In this document: positions 50,672 through 59,184 of the stretch, piece by piece
Layout of the letters: every line of letters starts with the position of its first letter
How positions within the stretch are numbered: the first letter of the stretch is position 1
NCBI RefSeq assembly: GCF_050038885.1
Contig: NZ_CP143624.1
Location: 5,580,001-5,644,000, forward strand
DNA: 64,000 nt
Origin: Myxococcus flavus
Lineage (GTDB): Bacteria; Myxococcota; Myxococcia; Myxococcales; Myxococcaceae
Reading direction: 5' to 3'
The notes under the pieces: model-generated
What the model saw: the letters and a program-made list of their open reading frames with translations, nothing else
Database searches by the model: none
What the model was told of the DNA's origin: nothing
Program-made: the position numbers and the translations under genes

Positions 50672-52042
50672 CTATAGCCTCAGGTACACGCCGAGCTGAC
50701 CGCTGAAGTACAGGTCCTTGGCGCCGCCGGCGACGACCGGGGCTCCCTCCGCGGCGTCGGCGGTGAAGGAGTAGCTCCGCATCTCTCCGCCCAGCCGCAG
50801 ACCCAGCATGCGCGTCAGGGCGAACTCCACGGCGAGCTCGCCATCGAGTCCGGAGCCGCTCAGCTCCGGGAGGTAGTCGTCCGAGGACAGCTCGCCGCCG
50901 CTCAGCACGTGCTGGTAGCCCACGCGCGCGGCGATGGCCCATCGCTCGGTGAGCGCCTTGCGCAGGCCCAGCTCCACGTGCGCGAAGCGGTAGTCCACGT
51001 CGGGCAGGGCGAAGGTGCTCTCCGGCGGGAGCTCCACCGCGAAGGAGTGGGTGCCGTACAGCGCGCCCACCGAGACCTCCAGCCACCGCAGCGGCACGCG
51101 GAAGCGCAGGCCTCCCTCCAGGAGCTGCGCGGTGGTGCCGTACCTGGAGCCATCCGGGAGCCGCGTGGACAGCCCGAGGGCGCGTGAGCCCCGCGCCACG
51201 ATACCCAGGTTGTGCACCATCCCATCCGTGAAGTGGGAGAGCGGGAAGTAGCTCACCGTGAGGCTCGCCGCCGCGGCGCTGTTGAGGCTGTAGTCGGGCA
51301 GCTCGTTGCCGTTGTTGCCCGAGAAGTTGAAGCGACGGAACAGCCCCTGTCCGGACAGCAGCGCCTCCAGGATGGGGCCGTCCAGTTTGCGAAGGCCCGC
51401 TGCCTTCGGCTCGGGCTCCACTGGCGGCTCCTCCTTCTTCGCGGTGGGCGGAGGAGGCTTCACCACCGCCGGGCGCGGTGCCTCCGCGATGGGGGCCGGG
51501 GGCGCGACCTCCGGCTCGGAGACAGGCGTCGGAGGCGTGACGGCGGCAGGCGGGAGGCGCTGCTCCGGGCCCGCCTTCAGGGCCGCGCCCAGCTTGCGCT
51601 CGAGCTCGCGCCGCACGTCGGGGAAGGCGCGGTTGGCGCGGACGTCCCAGCGCTCCTCCGCGAGGAGGGTGCCGTCCTTGCCGGAGTAGGCGCGGACCTC
51701 CACGTCCCAGCGCTTCGTCCCCTTCACCGAGGAGAGGATCAGCACGTCCGCGCCGAGCTTCTTCGCCAGCGCCTGCCGCTGCGCATCCGTCTTCGGACCG
51801 CCGCGGATGCGCTTCACCTGGGCATCCACCTTCTTCGCGGGCAGCACCTGTCGCCCGCGTCCCTTCTTGCCCAGCTCCTGCGTCAGCACCCTGCGCAGCG
51901 CAGCCGCCTGGCGGCCCTCCGGGCGCAGCACCGCCACCTGGGTCTTCTGCGCCTGCGTCTTCTTCGCCTGCGCGGCCTCGGCTGGGCGGTACGACACGAC
52001 CAGCGCCAGCACCAGCAACACCCATCCCGCGATGCGGCTCAC
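50672..52042 (-). CDS. Outer-membrane beta-barrel protein with N-terminal periplasmic domain
   Basis: The 456-residue protein starts MSRIAGWVLLVLALVVSYRP with a signal peptide ending near AEAA. Residues about 30-150 form an alpha/beta domain (TQVAVLRPEGRQAAALRRVL, ADVLILSSVKGTKRWDVEVR), similar to the GNA1162/CsgG-like nucleotide-free domains of myxobacterial lipoproteins. A Pro-rich linker (about 160-210) follows. The C-terminal half (about 225-456) has alternating strands (FRRFNFSGNNGN, LTVSYFPLS, LGLRLGGEMRSYSF) and ends in YLRL, as in a barrel. It probably sits in the outer membrane; no substrate is known. Confidence 0.7.
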   Translation of the reverse strand: MSRIAGWVLLVLALVVSYRPAEAAQAKKTQAQKTQVAVLRPEGRQAAALRRVLTQELGKKGRGRQVLPAKKVDAQVKRIRGGPKTDAQRQALAKKLGADVLILSSVKGTKRWDVEVRAYSGKDGTLLAEERWDVRANRAFPDVRRELERKLGAALKAGPEQRLPPAAVTPPTPVSEPEVAPPAPIAEAPRPAVVKPPPPTAKKEEPPVEPEPKAAGLRKLDGPILEALLSGQGLFRRFNFSGNNGNELPDYSLNSAAAASLTVSYFPLSHFTDGMVHNLGIVARGSRALGLSTRLPDGSRYGTTAQLLEGGLRFRVPLRWLEVSVGALYGTHSFAVELPPESTFALPDVDYRFAHVELGLRKALTERWAIAARVGYQHVLSGGELSSDDYLPELSGSGLDGELAVEFALTRMLGLRLGGEMRSYSFTADAAEGAPVVAGGAKDLYFSGQLGVYLRL

Positions 52043-52197
52043 AGGGCCACCTCCTTGGAGCGGACAGACGAGGTGGACGCGGCCGGGAGGACAGAGACGA
52101 AGGGGCGGGAACGCATGGGTGCTCGGCTTCCTGTGACGAGACGGGGGGCTGCCTCAGCCCAAGGCAATTGAGGGGCCAACATCCCGGAGCTTAGCGC

Positions 52198-52470
52198 TTA
52201 TCTCGGCAGGAGCGCGTGGAACCAGGTGATGATGCCCACCTCGAGGTGCAGCATTCCCAGGTAGGTGTCTTCGCGCTTCTCCCATCGCACCAGCAGTCGT
52301 CGGAAGCGATTCAGCCAGGGGTGCTCGCGCTCCACCGTCGCGCCTTCTGTCGAGCGTGGCTCGTCTTGGTGCGCACTCCTTTACCTCGTCGAGGTACGTG
52401 AAGCGTGAAGCAGAACTCTTTCGCCAGCCGCCGTACCTCGTCGTAGTCATAGCCTCTGTTGGTGTAGCCT
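52198..52470 (-). pseudogene. IS5-type transposase C-terminal remnant, copy B
   Basis: The minus strand carries GYDYDEVRRLAKEFCFTLHV, then after a small deletion WLNRFRRLLVRWEKREDTYL and GMLHLEVGIITWFHALLPR with a TAA. It is longer than copy A at 4729-4890 and about 90% identical where both exist. The interval 52043-52197 holds nothing recognisable. Confidence 0.75.
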
Positions 52471-52521
52471 GAGAGTCCCCCCGCTTCCGTGGACACCCTC
52501 GATGTGATGGAAGGGTGTTCG

Positions 52522-52780
52522 ATGTCGGAGAGCGAGAAGAAGCAGAGGCGACAGCGGCGTGGCTTCAGCCCGGAGTTCAAGGCCGGGGCCGTGAAGCTGG
52601 TGCTGGAGGAGGGCAAGTTCGTCGCGGAGGTGGCGAGAGACCTGGACCTGACCGAGACGGCCTTCCGCAGGTGGGTAGAGCAAGCCAGGACGGACAAGGG
52701 CCAGGGCAGGGTCGGCGCGCTCGGAAGACCCTGGAGTTCGAGTCCCCGGCAGCCAAACTGCAGCAGGTGTTGCGTTGACC
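52522..52780 (+). pseudogene. IS3-family OrfA remnant
   Basis: The frame begins MSESEKKQRRQRRGFSPEFK and continues AGAVKLVLEEGKFVAEVARD and LTETAFRRWVEQARTDKGQG, a clear IS3 OrfA helix-turn-helix. It then loses frame; a neighbouring frame carries TLEFESPAAKLQQVLR. OrfB is absent. Confidence 0.75.
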
Positions 52781-52870
52781 GATTGCGTGCATCCTTGCCT
52801 ACTTTTGAGGCCCCTCCTGGACCAGGGAGCTAAAAGGCCTGGAGTTGGAACGTAGGATTGGAGCCCCCCC

Positions 52871-53767
52871 ATGACGCGCGCCCCATCATTCACCCTTCGC
52901 GAGTACCCCATCTGCGACGACGGCTGTGGTCCCTACGACATCACGACGGGGGCAGACGGAGCCCTCTGGTTCACGCTTGTCCACCACGGCCAGATTGGTC
53001 GGCTGACGACGGCAGGGCACGTCACGCGCTTTACTGTCGAAGGCGCGGATGGACTGTCGCGAATCATCCCCGGCCCCGACGGCGCGCTGTGGTTCACCGA
53101 GTTCAAGAGCCACCGCGTCGGCCGCATCACCCTGGATGGGAGCGTGAGCAGCTTCCCGATTCCCGGCGAGGGCGGCCCTTACGGAATCACCGTGGGCGCG
53201 GACGGCGCACTCTGGTTCACGCTGTTGCGCAACGACCGCATCGGAAGACTCACGCTCGACGGAGACGTCCGCGAGTATCGCCTGCCCACCACCGGTGGAT
53301 ATCCGTCTGCCATCGTCACGGGCGCGGACGGCGCTCTCTGGTTCACCCTCAACCAGACGAACGCCCTTGGCAGGATGACCCTGGACGGCACCGTCACCCT
53401 CTTCCCGCTCCCGACCCCCAGCGCGGCTCCCGTCGGCGCGGCCGCGGGGCCGGATGCCATCTGGTTTGTCGAAATTATCGCGGGACAGGTTGGCCGCATG
53501 GCCCTGGACGGAACGGTGGCGGAGTTCCCCCTGCCTCATCGCGATGCAAAGCCCCACGCCATCGTGGCCGGCAGGGACGGAACGTTCTGGTTCACTGAAT
53601 GGGGTGGTAACCGCGTTGGCAGCCTCACCGGAGCCGGGGCGATCCAGCTATATGACCTTCCGACGCCCGCCTCCGAGCCGCACGGTCTGACCCTGGGCCC
53701 GGATGGCGCGGTGTGGATTGCCTTGGAGAATGGCCGGGTGGCCCGCTTGGAGCCACTGCTTCCATGA
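52871..53767 (+). CDS. vgb: Virginiamycin B lyase (streptogramin B lyase)
   Basis: The 298-residue cytosolic enzyme linearises streptogramin B antibiotics by a lyase reaction at the ester bond. It is a seven-bladed propeller whose repeats read GADGALWFT or close variants. Key residues known for the family have counterparts: Tyr22 (CGPYDI), His229 (AKPHAIVAG), Glu269 and His271 (SEPHGLTLG), and Glu286 (ALENG). All expected active-site positions are therefore kept. The start at 52871 gives the normal family length (about 295-300). It lies between IS3/IS5 debris and an ISKra4-type element. A 75-base fragment of a second copy lies at 5038-5112. It may protect a producer or be a general resistance gene; such genes are frequent in soil bacteria. 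Confidence 0.93.
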   Translation: MTRAPSFTLREYPICDDGCGPYDITTGADGALWFTLVHHGQIGRLTTAGHVTRFTVEGADGLSRIIPGPDGALWFTEFKSHRVGRITLDGSVSSFPIPGEGGPYGITVGADGALWFTLLRNDRIGRLTLDGDVREYRLPTTGGYPSAIVTGADGALWFTLNQTNALGRMTLDGTVTLFPLPTPSAAPVGAAAGPDAIWFVEIIAGQVGRMALDGTVAEFPLPHRDAKPHAIVAGRDGTFWFTEWGGNRVGSLTGAGAIQLYDLPTPASEPHGLTLGPDGAVWIALENGRVARLEPLLP

Positions 53768-53926
53768 TGGTTGCCCCGGGGCGGCTGTCGGCCCGGTGCC
53801 CATGCAACGGGTGTGGCTCTGGAACTGAGCAACGAGTGAGCAAACAGGCAGGGGGCTCGCCGGGTGCCTAGTGGTCGGCAGAATGAGAGGTTTCTGGCGG
53901 GTTGTGCCACCGGAGGACACCAGACG

Positions 53927-55354
53927 ATGCCGAAGGTCACCATCGAAGTGCCGGAAGGGTTCGAGGACAGCGTGAAGGCGCTGGAGGAGACGCTGAAGCG
54001 CGCCCACCGAGGGGTGGAGGGGGCGAGCAGAGGGGACCTGGCCGCGTTCGACGCCGCGTGGCAGGAGGTGAATGCGGGAGCGGAGCAGACGGAACGGTTG
54101 CTGAAGCGGAGGTTGCTTCGAGGGCTCGACGTCGACGCGGCCCGAGTCCTCATCGAAGGCCAGCCCTACGTGCGAGTCGGCCGGTACCCGGCGACGTACA
54201 AGACGCGGCAAGGGCCCGTCGAAATAGAGAGAAGCCTCTACCGGCGGGTGGGCGAGCGCAATGGCCTCACGGTGGACACCATCAGTGTCCAAGCCGGGTG
54301 CGTGGCGGACGGCTGGTTGCCGGAGGCGGCGGTGCCCATGGCGTACCTGCTGGCGCGGGGCACCTCGCGGGAGGCAGAAGCGACGGCGCGCCAGGTGGGC
54401 GTGCTGCCCTATTGCCGCGCCTCCTTCGAGCGGGTGGGGCATGAGGTGGGAGCGCTGTACGGTGGCCAGCGGCCCCGGGTGGAGGCGGCGCTGGCCCGGG
54501 CGCAGCGAGTGCCCCGAGGCACCCGGAGTGTGAGCGTCAGCATGGACAGGGTGGCGGTGCCGATGGAGGAGCCGAAGAAGCGGCCAGTGGGCCGCCCTCG
54601 CAAGGGCGCCCCCACGCGCCGGGTGGACGTCGTCTGGCGAATGGCCTACGCCGCCTGCCTCACCTTCCATGACGCCCACGGCGAAGCGCTGGGCACCCTC
54701 CGCTACGGGCGGATGCCGCGGGGCGAGGCCCGCGAGGTTGCCGAGCGCCTGGCCCGCGACGTCCAGGCCCTGGTTTCCAGACGGCGCGGCCTCTACGTCG
54801 CCGTCCTCACCGATGGCGCTCCCGAGTTGCACACCTTGCTGGACGAGGCGCTCGCCACCCATGCCCCCTCGGCCAAGAAGCCGGTGCGCCTGGTGGACTT
54901 CTGGCACCTGATGGAGAAGCTCGGAAGTGCGGCGCGCGTGGTGGCTGGGGAAGAGAAGGCCTCCGTGCTGCGTGAGAAGTGGAAGCTGTCCCTGCTCAAT
55001 ACGCCCGGGGCGGCGTGGACCATTGCCATGGCGTTGCACGCCAGCGGCAAGCGGCACGTCGTCCTCGGTGACGGCCAACCGGTGCATGAGGCCCTCACCT
55101 ACCTGGAGAACCACGGCGAGCGAATGCACTATGCCGAGGCGCGAGCGCGGGGACTGCCCATTGGCAGCGGCAACGTGGAGGCCACCTGTAAGTCTCTCGT
55201 CTCCCTGCGCATGAAGCGCCCTGGCGCCCGCTGGAAGGAGGCGTCTGGCCAGCACATCCTGGACTTGCGCGCCCTGGTGCTCTCGGAGCGGTGGGACGAA
55301 GCTATGCACCTCACGCTTGCACCGCACAGGGCCGACGTTCGGCGCGCAGCATGA
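53927..55354 (+). CDS. ISKra4-type transposase
   Basis: The 475-residue transposase starts MPKVTIEVPEGFEDSVKALE; GGAGGA lies upstream. The DDE-like core is visible in YVAVLTDGAPELHTLLDEAL (Asp), LVDFWHLMEKLGSAARV (the DFWH segment), and PIGSGNVEATCKSLVSLRMK (catalytic Glu within GSGNVE), the pattern of ISKra4 elements. A basic linker KKRPVGRPRKGAPTRR lies at about 220. The frame is complete, so the element may be active; terminal inverted repeats were not identified. Confidence 0.88.
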   Translation: MPKVTIEVPEGFEDSVKALEETLKRAHRGVEGASRGDLAAFDAAWQEVNAGAEQTERLLKRRLLRGLDVDAARVLIEGQPYVRVGRYPATYKTRQGPVEIERSLYRRVGERNGLTVDTISVQAGCVADGWLPEAAVPMAYLLARGTSREAEATARQVGVLPYCRASFERVGHEVGALYGGQRPRVEAALARAQRVPRGTRSVSVSMDRVAVPMEEPKKRPVGRPRKGAPTRRVDVVWRMAYAACLTFHDAHGEALGTLRYGRMPRGEAREVAERLARDVQALVSRRRGLYVAVLTDGAPELHTLLDEALATHAPSAKKPVRLVDFWHLMEKLGSAARVVAGEEKASVLREKWKLSLLNTPGAAWTIAMALHASGKRHVVLGDGQPVHEALTYLENHGERMHYAEARARGLPIGSGNVEATCKSLVSLRMKRPGARWKEASGQHILDLRALVLSERWDEAMHLTLAPHRADVRRAA

Positions 55355-55593
55355 TCAGGATGGGAGCCACACCCGGTGGGAACGCGTGCACGCTTCTGCG
55401 TCACTTCTCGGGGTTCGACGCCTATCAAATCACGCGATGCGTTCTCACCTGCCAGCGCTGCTTGCTTCCGGGGGAGCGGCTGCATCTCCATTGTGTGCGG
55501 GAACAGGCCGACCATTTCAGGATCACAGCCCACAATAACATGGGCAAGCTCGTTTCCACCTTTGACATTGATGCGCGAGCACGCGGGCACTGA
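55351..55593 (+). CDS. Small hypothetical ORF after the transposase
   Basis: An 80-residue frame (MIRMGATPGGNACTLLRHFS onward) starts in an ATGA overlap with the transposase stop. It has a CQRC pair but no recognised domain. It may be spurious. Confidence 0.25.
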   Translation: MIRMGATPGGNACTLLRHFSGFDAYQITRCVLTCQRCLLPGERLHLHCVREQADHFRITAHNNMGKLVSTFDIDARARGH

Positions 55594-55613
55594 ACTCTGT
55601 GGGAGACAAGGCG

Positions 55614-56057
55614 ATGCTCAAAGAGAGACTGGTTGGAACCTGGCGGCTCATGGCCGTGGAGGGCCGCCTGCCTGATGGCAGCCGGAACTACCCCTACGGG
55701 CAGAATCCGCTCGGTGTTCTGGTCTATGACAGCCATGGGAACATGGCGGTGCAGATCATGGATCGCGACCGCCCTCCCTTCAAATCCACGGACCTGAAGG
55801 GGGGCACGGCGCAGGAGGCGAAGACCGCGCTGGACGGGGCCGCTGTGTACTTCGGGACCTACGAGACCGAAGAGCAGACGGACACGGTCTGCCACCACAT
55901 CACGGGCAGTGTCTTTCCGAACTGGATCGGAACAGTGCAGAGAAGGAAGGCAACCTTGGAAGGCAACCGGCTGGTCTTGAGCACTGGCCCTCTGTTGATG
56001 GGGGGAAGCGCAGCCGACATCGTACTGGAATGGCAGCGTGTGTCCCCCCTCAGCTGA
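55614..56057 (+). CDS. Lipocalin-like domain protein
   Basis: The 147-residue soluble protein starts MLKERLVGTWRLMAVEGRLP. The GTWRL start, GVLVYDSHGNMAVQIMDRDR in the middle and VLSTGPLLMGGSAADIVLEW at the end match the Lipocalin_5 family (PF13924). These are eight-stranded barrels of unknown ligand, common in bacteria and often linked to tailoring of small molecules. A GTG five codons upstream could also be the start. No partner genes. Confidence 0.8.
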   Translation: MLKERLVGTWRLMAVEGRLPDGSRNYPYGQNPLGVLVYDSHGNMAVQIMDRDRPPFKSTDLKGGTAQEAKTALDGAAVYFGTYETEEQTDTVCHHITGSVFPNWIGTVQRRKATLEGNRLVLSTGPLLMGGSAADIVLEWQRVSPLS

Positions 56058-56247
56058 CCCGTCTGGCGGTAACATCATGGCCATGAAGCCTCGGCCTACG
56101 TCGAGCCCATCGGCTCCTCAGTAGGCCGACCTTGGCGATCGCCCTGGAGCATAGAGGTGATGAAGCGGCCGGCCAGCCGCGGATGCGGAGGCAGGCCCAC
56201 CGAACCCTGGATTGCCGCGGCGCAAAGAAGACCGCCGAGGTAGGGGG

Positions 56248-56490
56248 AGAGTTCATCGGCATCGACGTGCACCAGAGGGGCAGCCAGGTATGCATTCTGG
56301 CGCAGGGGGGGGCGAGGTGCTGCTGGAGCAGCGGCTGCGCGCCCAATGGGAACGGTTGAGAGGGTTGCTGGGCAAGCGCCCGAAGGCGCGGGCGCTGCTG
56401 GAAGCTTCGACTGAGAGCGAGTGGATGGCGCGGAGCCTGGAAGATCTCGGGCACGAAGTGGTGGTGTCCACGAGAGCGGATCACGCCCAC
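56248..56490 (+). pseudogene. IS110-family transposase N-terminal remnant
   Basis: FIGIDVHQRGSQVCILAQGG carries the first Asp of the DEDD RuvC-like domain. Removing one G from the G8 run at 56305-56312 continues it as EVLLEQRLRAQWERLRGLLG, KRPKARALLEASTESEWMAR and LEDLGHEVVV. The remaining domains are absent. The 56058-56247 interval shows nothing recognisable. Confidence 0.7.
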
Positions 56491-56747
56491 AACCCGCTAG
56501 GATTGTCAGAATCGGCCGCCCGTGGTGGTTAACAAAACTGTTAACCACTCTCGGCCTCTCTCTCCCCGAAACGAGCGAAAGAGCGCTCCAGCGAGCCCAA
56601 GTGGCGGCGGAGAAGAGGGAGCATCTCGCTCTGCGGGGTAGAGGCCCAAGAGCACTCTCTTCAGCACCGAGAGCCAAAATCCCTTGTAATTCAGCGGCTT
56701 AAGAACGAAGTCCCCGCGATGTTCATCGCAGGGTCCATGAAAAACAA

Positions 56748-56775
56748 AAGGGCCCTACCGGTTGGCAGGGCCCTT
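56748..56775. terminator. Intrinsic-type terminator hairpin, copy 2
   Basis: AAGGGCCCT and AGGGCCCTT pair around ACCGGTTGGC, itself partly self-pairing (CC/GG). Left AAAAC and right CGTTCAGCTC flanks match the copy at 47069. It lies between the IS110 remnant and the lipoprotein fragment at 56898. Confidence 0.7.
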
Positions 56776-56897
56776 CGTTCAGCTCGCCGCCGGGGACCCG
56801 AGCTACCAGAACAGCTTCATCCCGCAGTCACGCTCCGTGAATTTCCGGGCACACCGCACGTCAGTGGTACGCTCCCCCTTTCCGGAAGGTCCCTCGC

Positions 56898-57134
56898 ATG
56901 CCCCAGCGCTTTCCCTCAGGCTTCGCCCTTGGTCTCCTGCTCCTTGCCGCCTGCGGCGGCCAGGAGCGCGAGGTCGGCATCTACCGCTTGGAGATCGTCA
57001 AGGAGTCGGACACGTGCACACCGCAGCGCGCGGGGCCCGAGGTGCACACCGTGGGGCTCTCCCGGCGGGATAACGGCGACTACTTCGTGAGCGTCCCCGA
57101 GTTCGGCGAACAGTCGAGGCTCTTCCTGCCGATG
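56898..57134 (+). pseudogene. Lipoprotein gene 5' fragment cut by IS256
   Basis: The frame MPQRFPSGFALGLLLLAACG gives a lipobox LAAC near residue 19. The mature part (GQEREVGIYRLEIVKESDTC and LSRRDNGDYFVSVPEFGEQS) runs 79 codons before the IS256 left end. GGAAGG lies 8 bases upstream of the ATG. No 3' part exists on the far side of the insertion. Confidence 0.65.
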
Positions 57135-58499
57135 GGTCGTGTCCCTATAAGTGTGTAGATGGTGAGGAGGGACGAGCGGGAAAGAGGGAAGCTCCTCGGT
57201 GAAACCAACCGAGCCGGTCTCCTCCTGGCAGAGGAGCCGAGGAGTTCCCCGACGTGGACGTTAGCGAGTTTGAGTCCCCCGCGCACGAAGAGGTGCAGGC
57301 CGACCTGCGGGCGCTTTTCCGCGGAGCCATCCGGATGACGCTGGAGGCCCTGCTGGAGGAGGAGGTACGGGAGTTGGTGGGGGCTGGCCGGTGGCAGCGG
57401 ATGGTGGGCCGGGCGGACGTGCGCAACGGCAGCTACCTGCGCACGCTGGTGACGACGGCGGGGGCTGTGGACGTGGCGGTGCCTCGCACAAGGCACAGCG
57501 GCAGCGCGGGGGAAGTGCTGGGGCGCTACACGCGTCGCAGCGCGGACCTCGACGAGGCGATTACCAGCGCGTACGTGCAGGGCGTCTCCACGAGGAAGTT
57601 GGGCAAGGTGACGCGCGCCCTCATGGGCGAGGACGTCTCGCGCTCGACGGTAAGCCGGGTGACGCGGACGCTGGAGGAGAAGGTGGAGGGGCTGCGCAAC
57701 CAGCCCCTCACCCAGGCCTTCCCGTACCTGTACCTGGATGCCACCTTCCTCGATGCCAGGTGGGCACGCACGGTGCAGAACGTCTCGGCCCTGGTGGCCT
57801 ACGGCGTGGGCGAGGATGGACACCGACACCTGCTGGCCGTCACCTTGGGCGGCAGCGAGTCGGCGGAGTCCTGGCTGGACTTGCTGCGCCAGCTTCTGGA
57901 GCGAGGGCTGAAGGGCGTGCGGCTCGTCATCGCCGACGGGCACGCTGGCTTGGCCACCGCGGCCCGCCAGTCCCTGCCGGAGGCGCGGCTGCAGCGCTGC
58001 ACCGTGCACCTTACCCGGAACGTGCTGGCCAAGGCGCCCTGGAGGCTGCGTGGGCGCCTGGGCAAGGAGACGTCCGCCGTCTTCGAGGCTCCCAACCTCC
58101 AGGATGCCAGAAAGCGGCTGGAGGCCCTTGAGGAGGGGCTGGGACGCCACCTGCCAGAGGCCATGGAGTGCCTGCGCGAGGGCTTCGCCGCCGCCACCTG
58201 CTTCTTCGCCTTCCCCGAGGCCCACTGGAAGCGTCTTCGCAGCACCAACGGCTTGGAGCGGCTCCACGGCGAGGTGAAGCGCCGCATCCGCGGCGTCGGT
58301 GCCTTCCCGGACCGCGCCAGCGCCCTGCGCCTCATCATCGCCGTCGCACTTGACGTCACCGGCGTTTGGGATGACCGCCGCTACCTCGACATGTCCCTGC
58401 TGAAATCAACCCCTGACACCGACGCTGCATAATGCCGCAAAGGAGCCTTCCTCCCCCGAACCCCCTCCGAACCAACTACACAGGATTCGGGACTTGACC
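57135..58499 (+). mobile_element. IS256-family insertion sequence
   Basis: The left end GGTCGTGTCCCTATAAGTGT and the inverted right end (reading inward AGGTCAAGTCCCGAATCCTG) match imperfectly over about 25 bases, giving an element of about 1365 bases around one transposase gene. No 8-base target duplication is visible, so one flank has been rearranged. Confidence 0.8.
57254..58432 (+). CDS. IS256-family (Mutator-type) transposase
   Basis: The 392-residue protein starts with GTG (MDVSEFESPAHEEVQADLRA). Catalytic DDE residues are visible: Asp in YLYLDATFLDARW, Asp in RLVIADGHAGLATAA, Glu in STNGLERLHGEVKRRIRGV. The Mutator C/H segment around LQRCTVHLTRNVL is also intact. Frame and length are normal for IS256 (about 390-415), so it is probably functional. 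Confidence 0.93.
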   Translation: MDVSEFESPAHEEVQADLRALFRGAIRMTLEALLEEEVRELVGAGRWQRMVGRADVRNGSYLRTLVTTAGAVDVAVPRTRHSGSAGEVLGRYTRRSADLDEAITSAYVQGVSTRKLGKVTRALMGEDVSRSTVSRVTRTLEEKVEGLRNQPLTQAFPYLYLDATFLDARWARTVQNVSALVAYGVGEDGHRHLLAVTLGGSESAESWLDLLRQLLERGLKGVRLVIADGHAGLATAARQSLPEARLQRCTVHLTRNVLAKAPWRLRGRLGKETSAVFEAPNLQDARKRLEALEEGLGRHLPEAMECLREGFAAATCFFAFPEAHWKRLRSTNGLERLHGEVKRRIRGVGAFPDRASALRLIIAVALDVTGVWDDRRYLDMSLLKSTPDTDAA

Positions 58500-58949
58500 T
58501 CGAGCAGGCACGCGGTCGCCTTCGGAGCTCGCTGCCCGTACTCCGCGACGAAGGCGTCGCGCAGCGCTTCGGCCTCGGCACGGGTTGCGGCATAGGGGAG
58601 GGGTTTGAGCAGGGCCCGGGCCGTCTCCAGTTCCTTCTTCGGCAGCTTGTCCAGCACGTTGCGCAGCTTGTGATTGAAGCAGCGCTGGTGCTCGGCCTGG
58701 GGCCAGACTCGTGCCACCGCGCCCCAGATTCCCAGGTGGCCATCGGCCACCACCAGCCGAGGCTCCTCGAGCCCTCGCTTCTTCAAGTCCCGCAGCGTCT
58801 CGGCCCACGACTCTTCGGATTCCCGGTGTCCGCTGACGAGTGCCAGCACCTCCTTTGTCCCATCCCGCCGCGCCCCCAGGGCGGCCAGCACGTCCGGTAC
58901 GGCCGCACTGAACCCCAGCTTCTCCACCGGCTTCTCCGCCCCCAGCCGC
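58500..58949 (-). pseudogene. Second IS256-family transposase, central fragment
   Basis: The minus strand reads GTKEVLALVSGHRESEESWA, LRDLKKRGLEEPRLVVADGH, QRCFNHKLRNVLDKLPKKEL and on to KATACLLE, where the intact IS256 begins. The first catalytic Asp region and the Glu region are missing. Its right edge joins an isochorismatase gene. It is a different subtype from the intact neighbour. Confidence 0.8.
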
Positions 58950-59050
58950 ATCCTCACCAGCGCATCGCGCTCCAGGGCGGCGCACAGCCGCGCCTGGATG
59001 TCCACGACGAGCAGCGCGGCCTGGTCCTGCTTGCGGCGGAACGTGGGCAT
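58950..59050 (-). pseudogene. Isochorismatase-family hydrolase 5' fragment
   Basis: MPTFRRKQDQAALLVVDIQA followed by RLCAALERDALVRM is the normal start of cysteine-hydrolase/isochorismatase proteins, with the catalytic Asp in VVDIQ. It is cut after about 33 codons by IS256-type sequence; the rest of the gene is not in the window. Confidence 0.7.
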
Positions 59051-59184
59051 GGGGCTTCTCCTTGAGAGGCCCCATGGAGACGCGAACGCCGCGCGCCCGT
59101 CGAGCACGGGACGCGCGGCGCGCCGCACGGGTGGACGTTCCGGCCCGGGCGAGCGTCATCCTCCCGCCCTGGGGCGCGCCGCGC

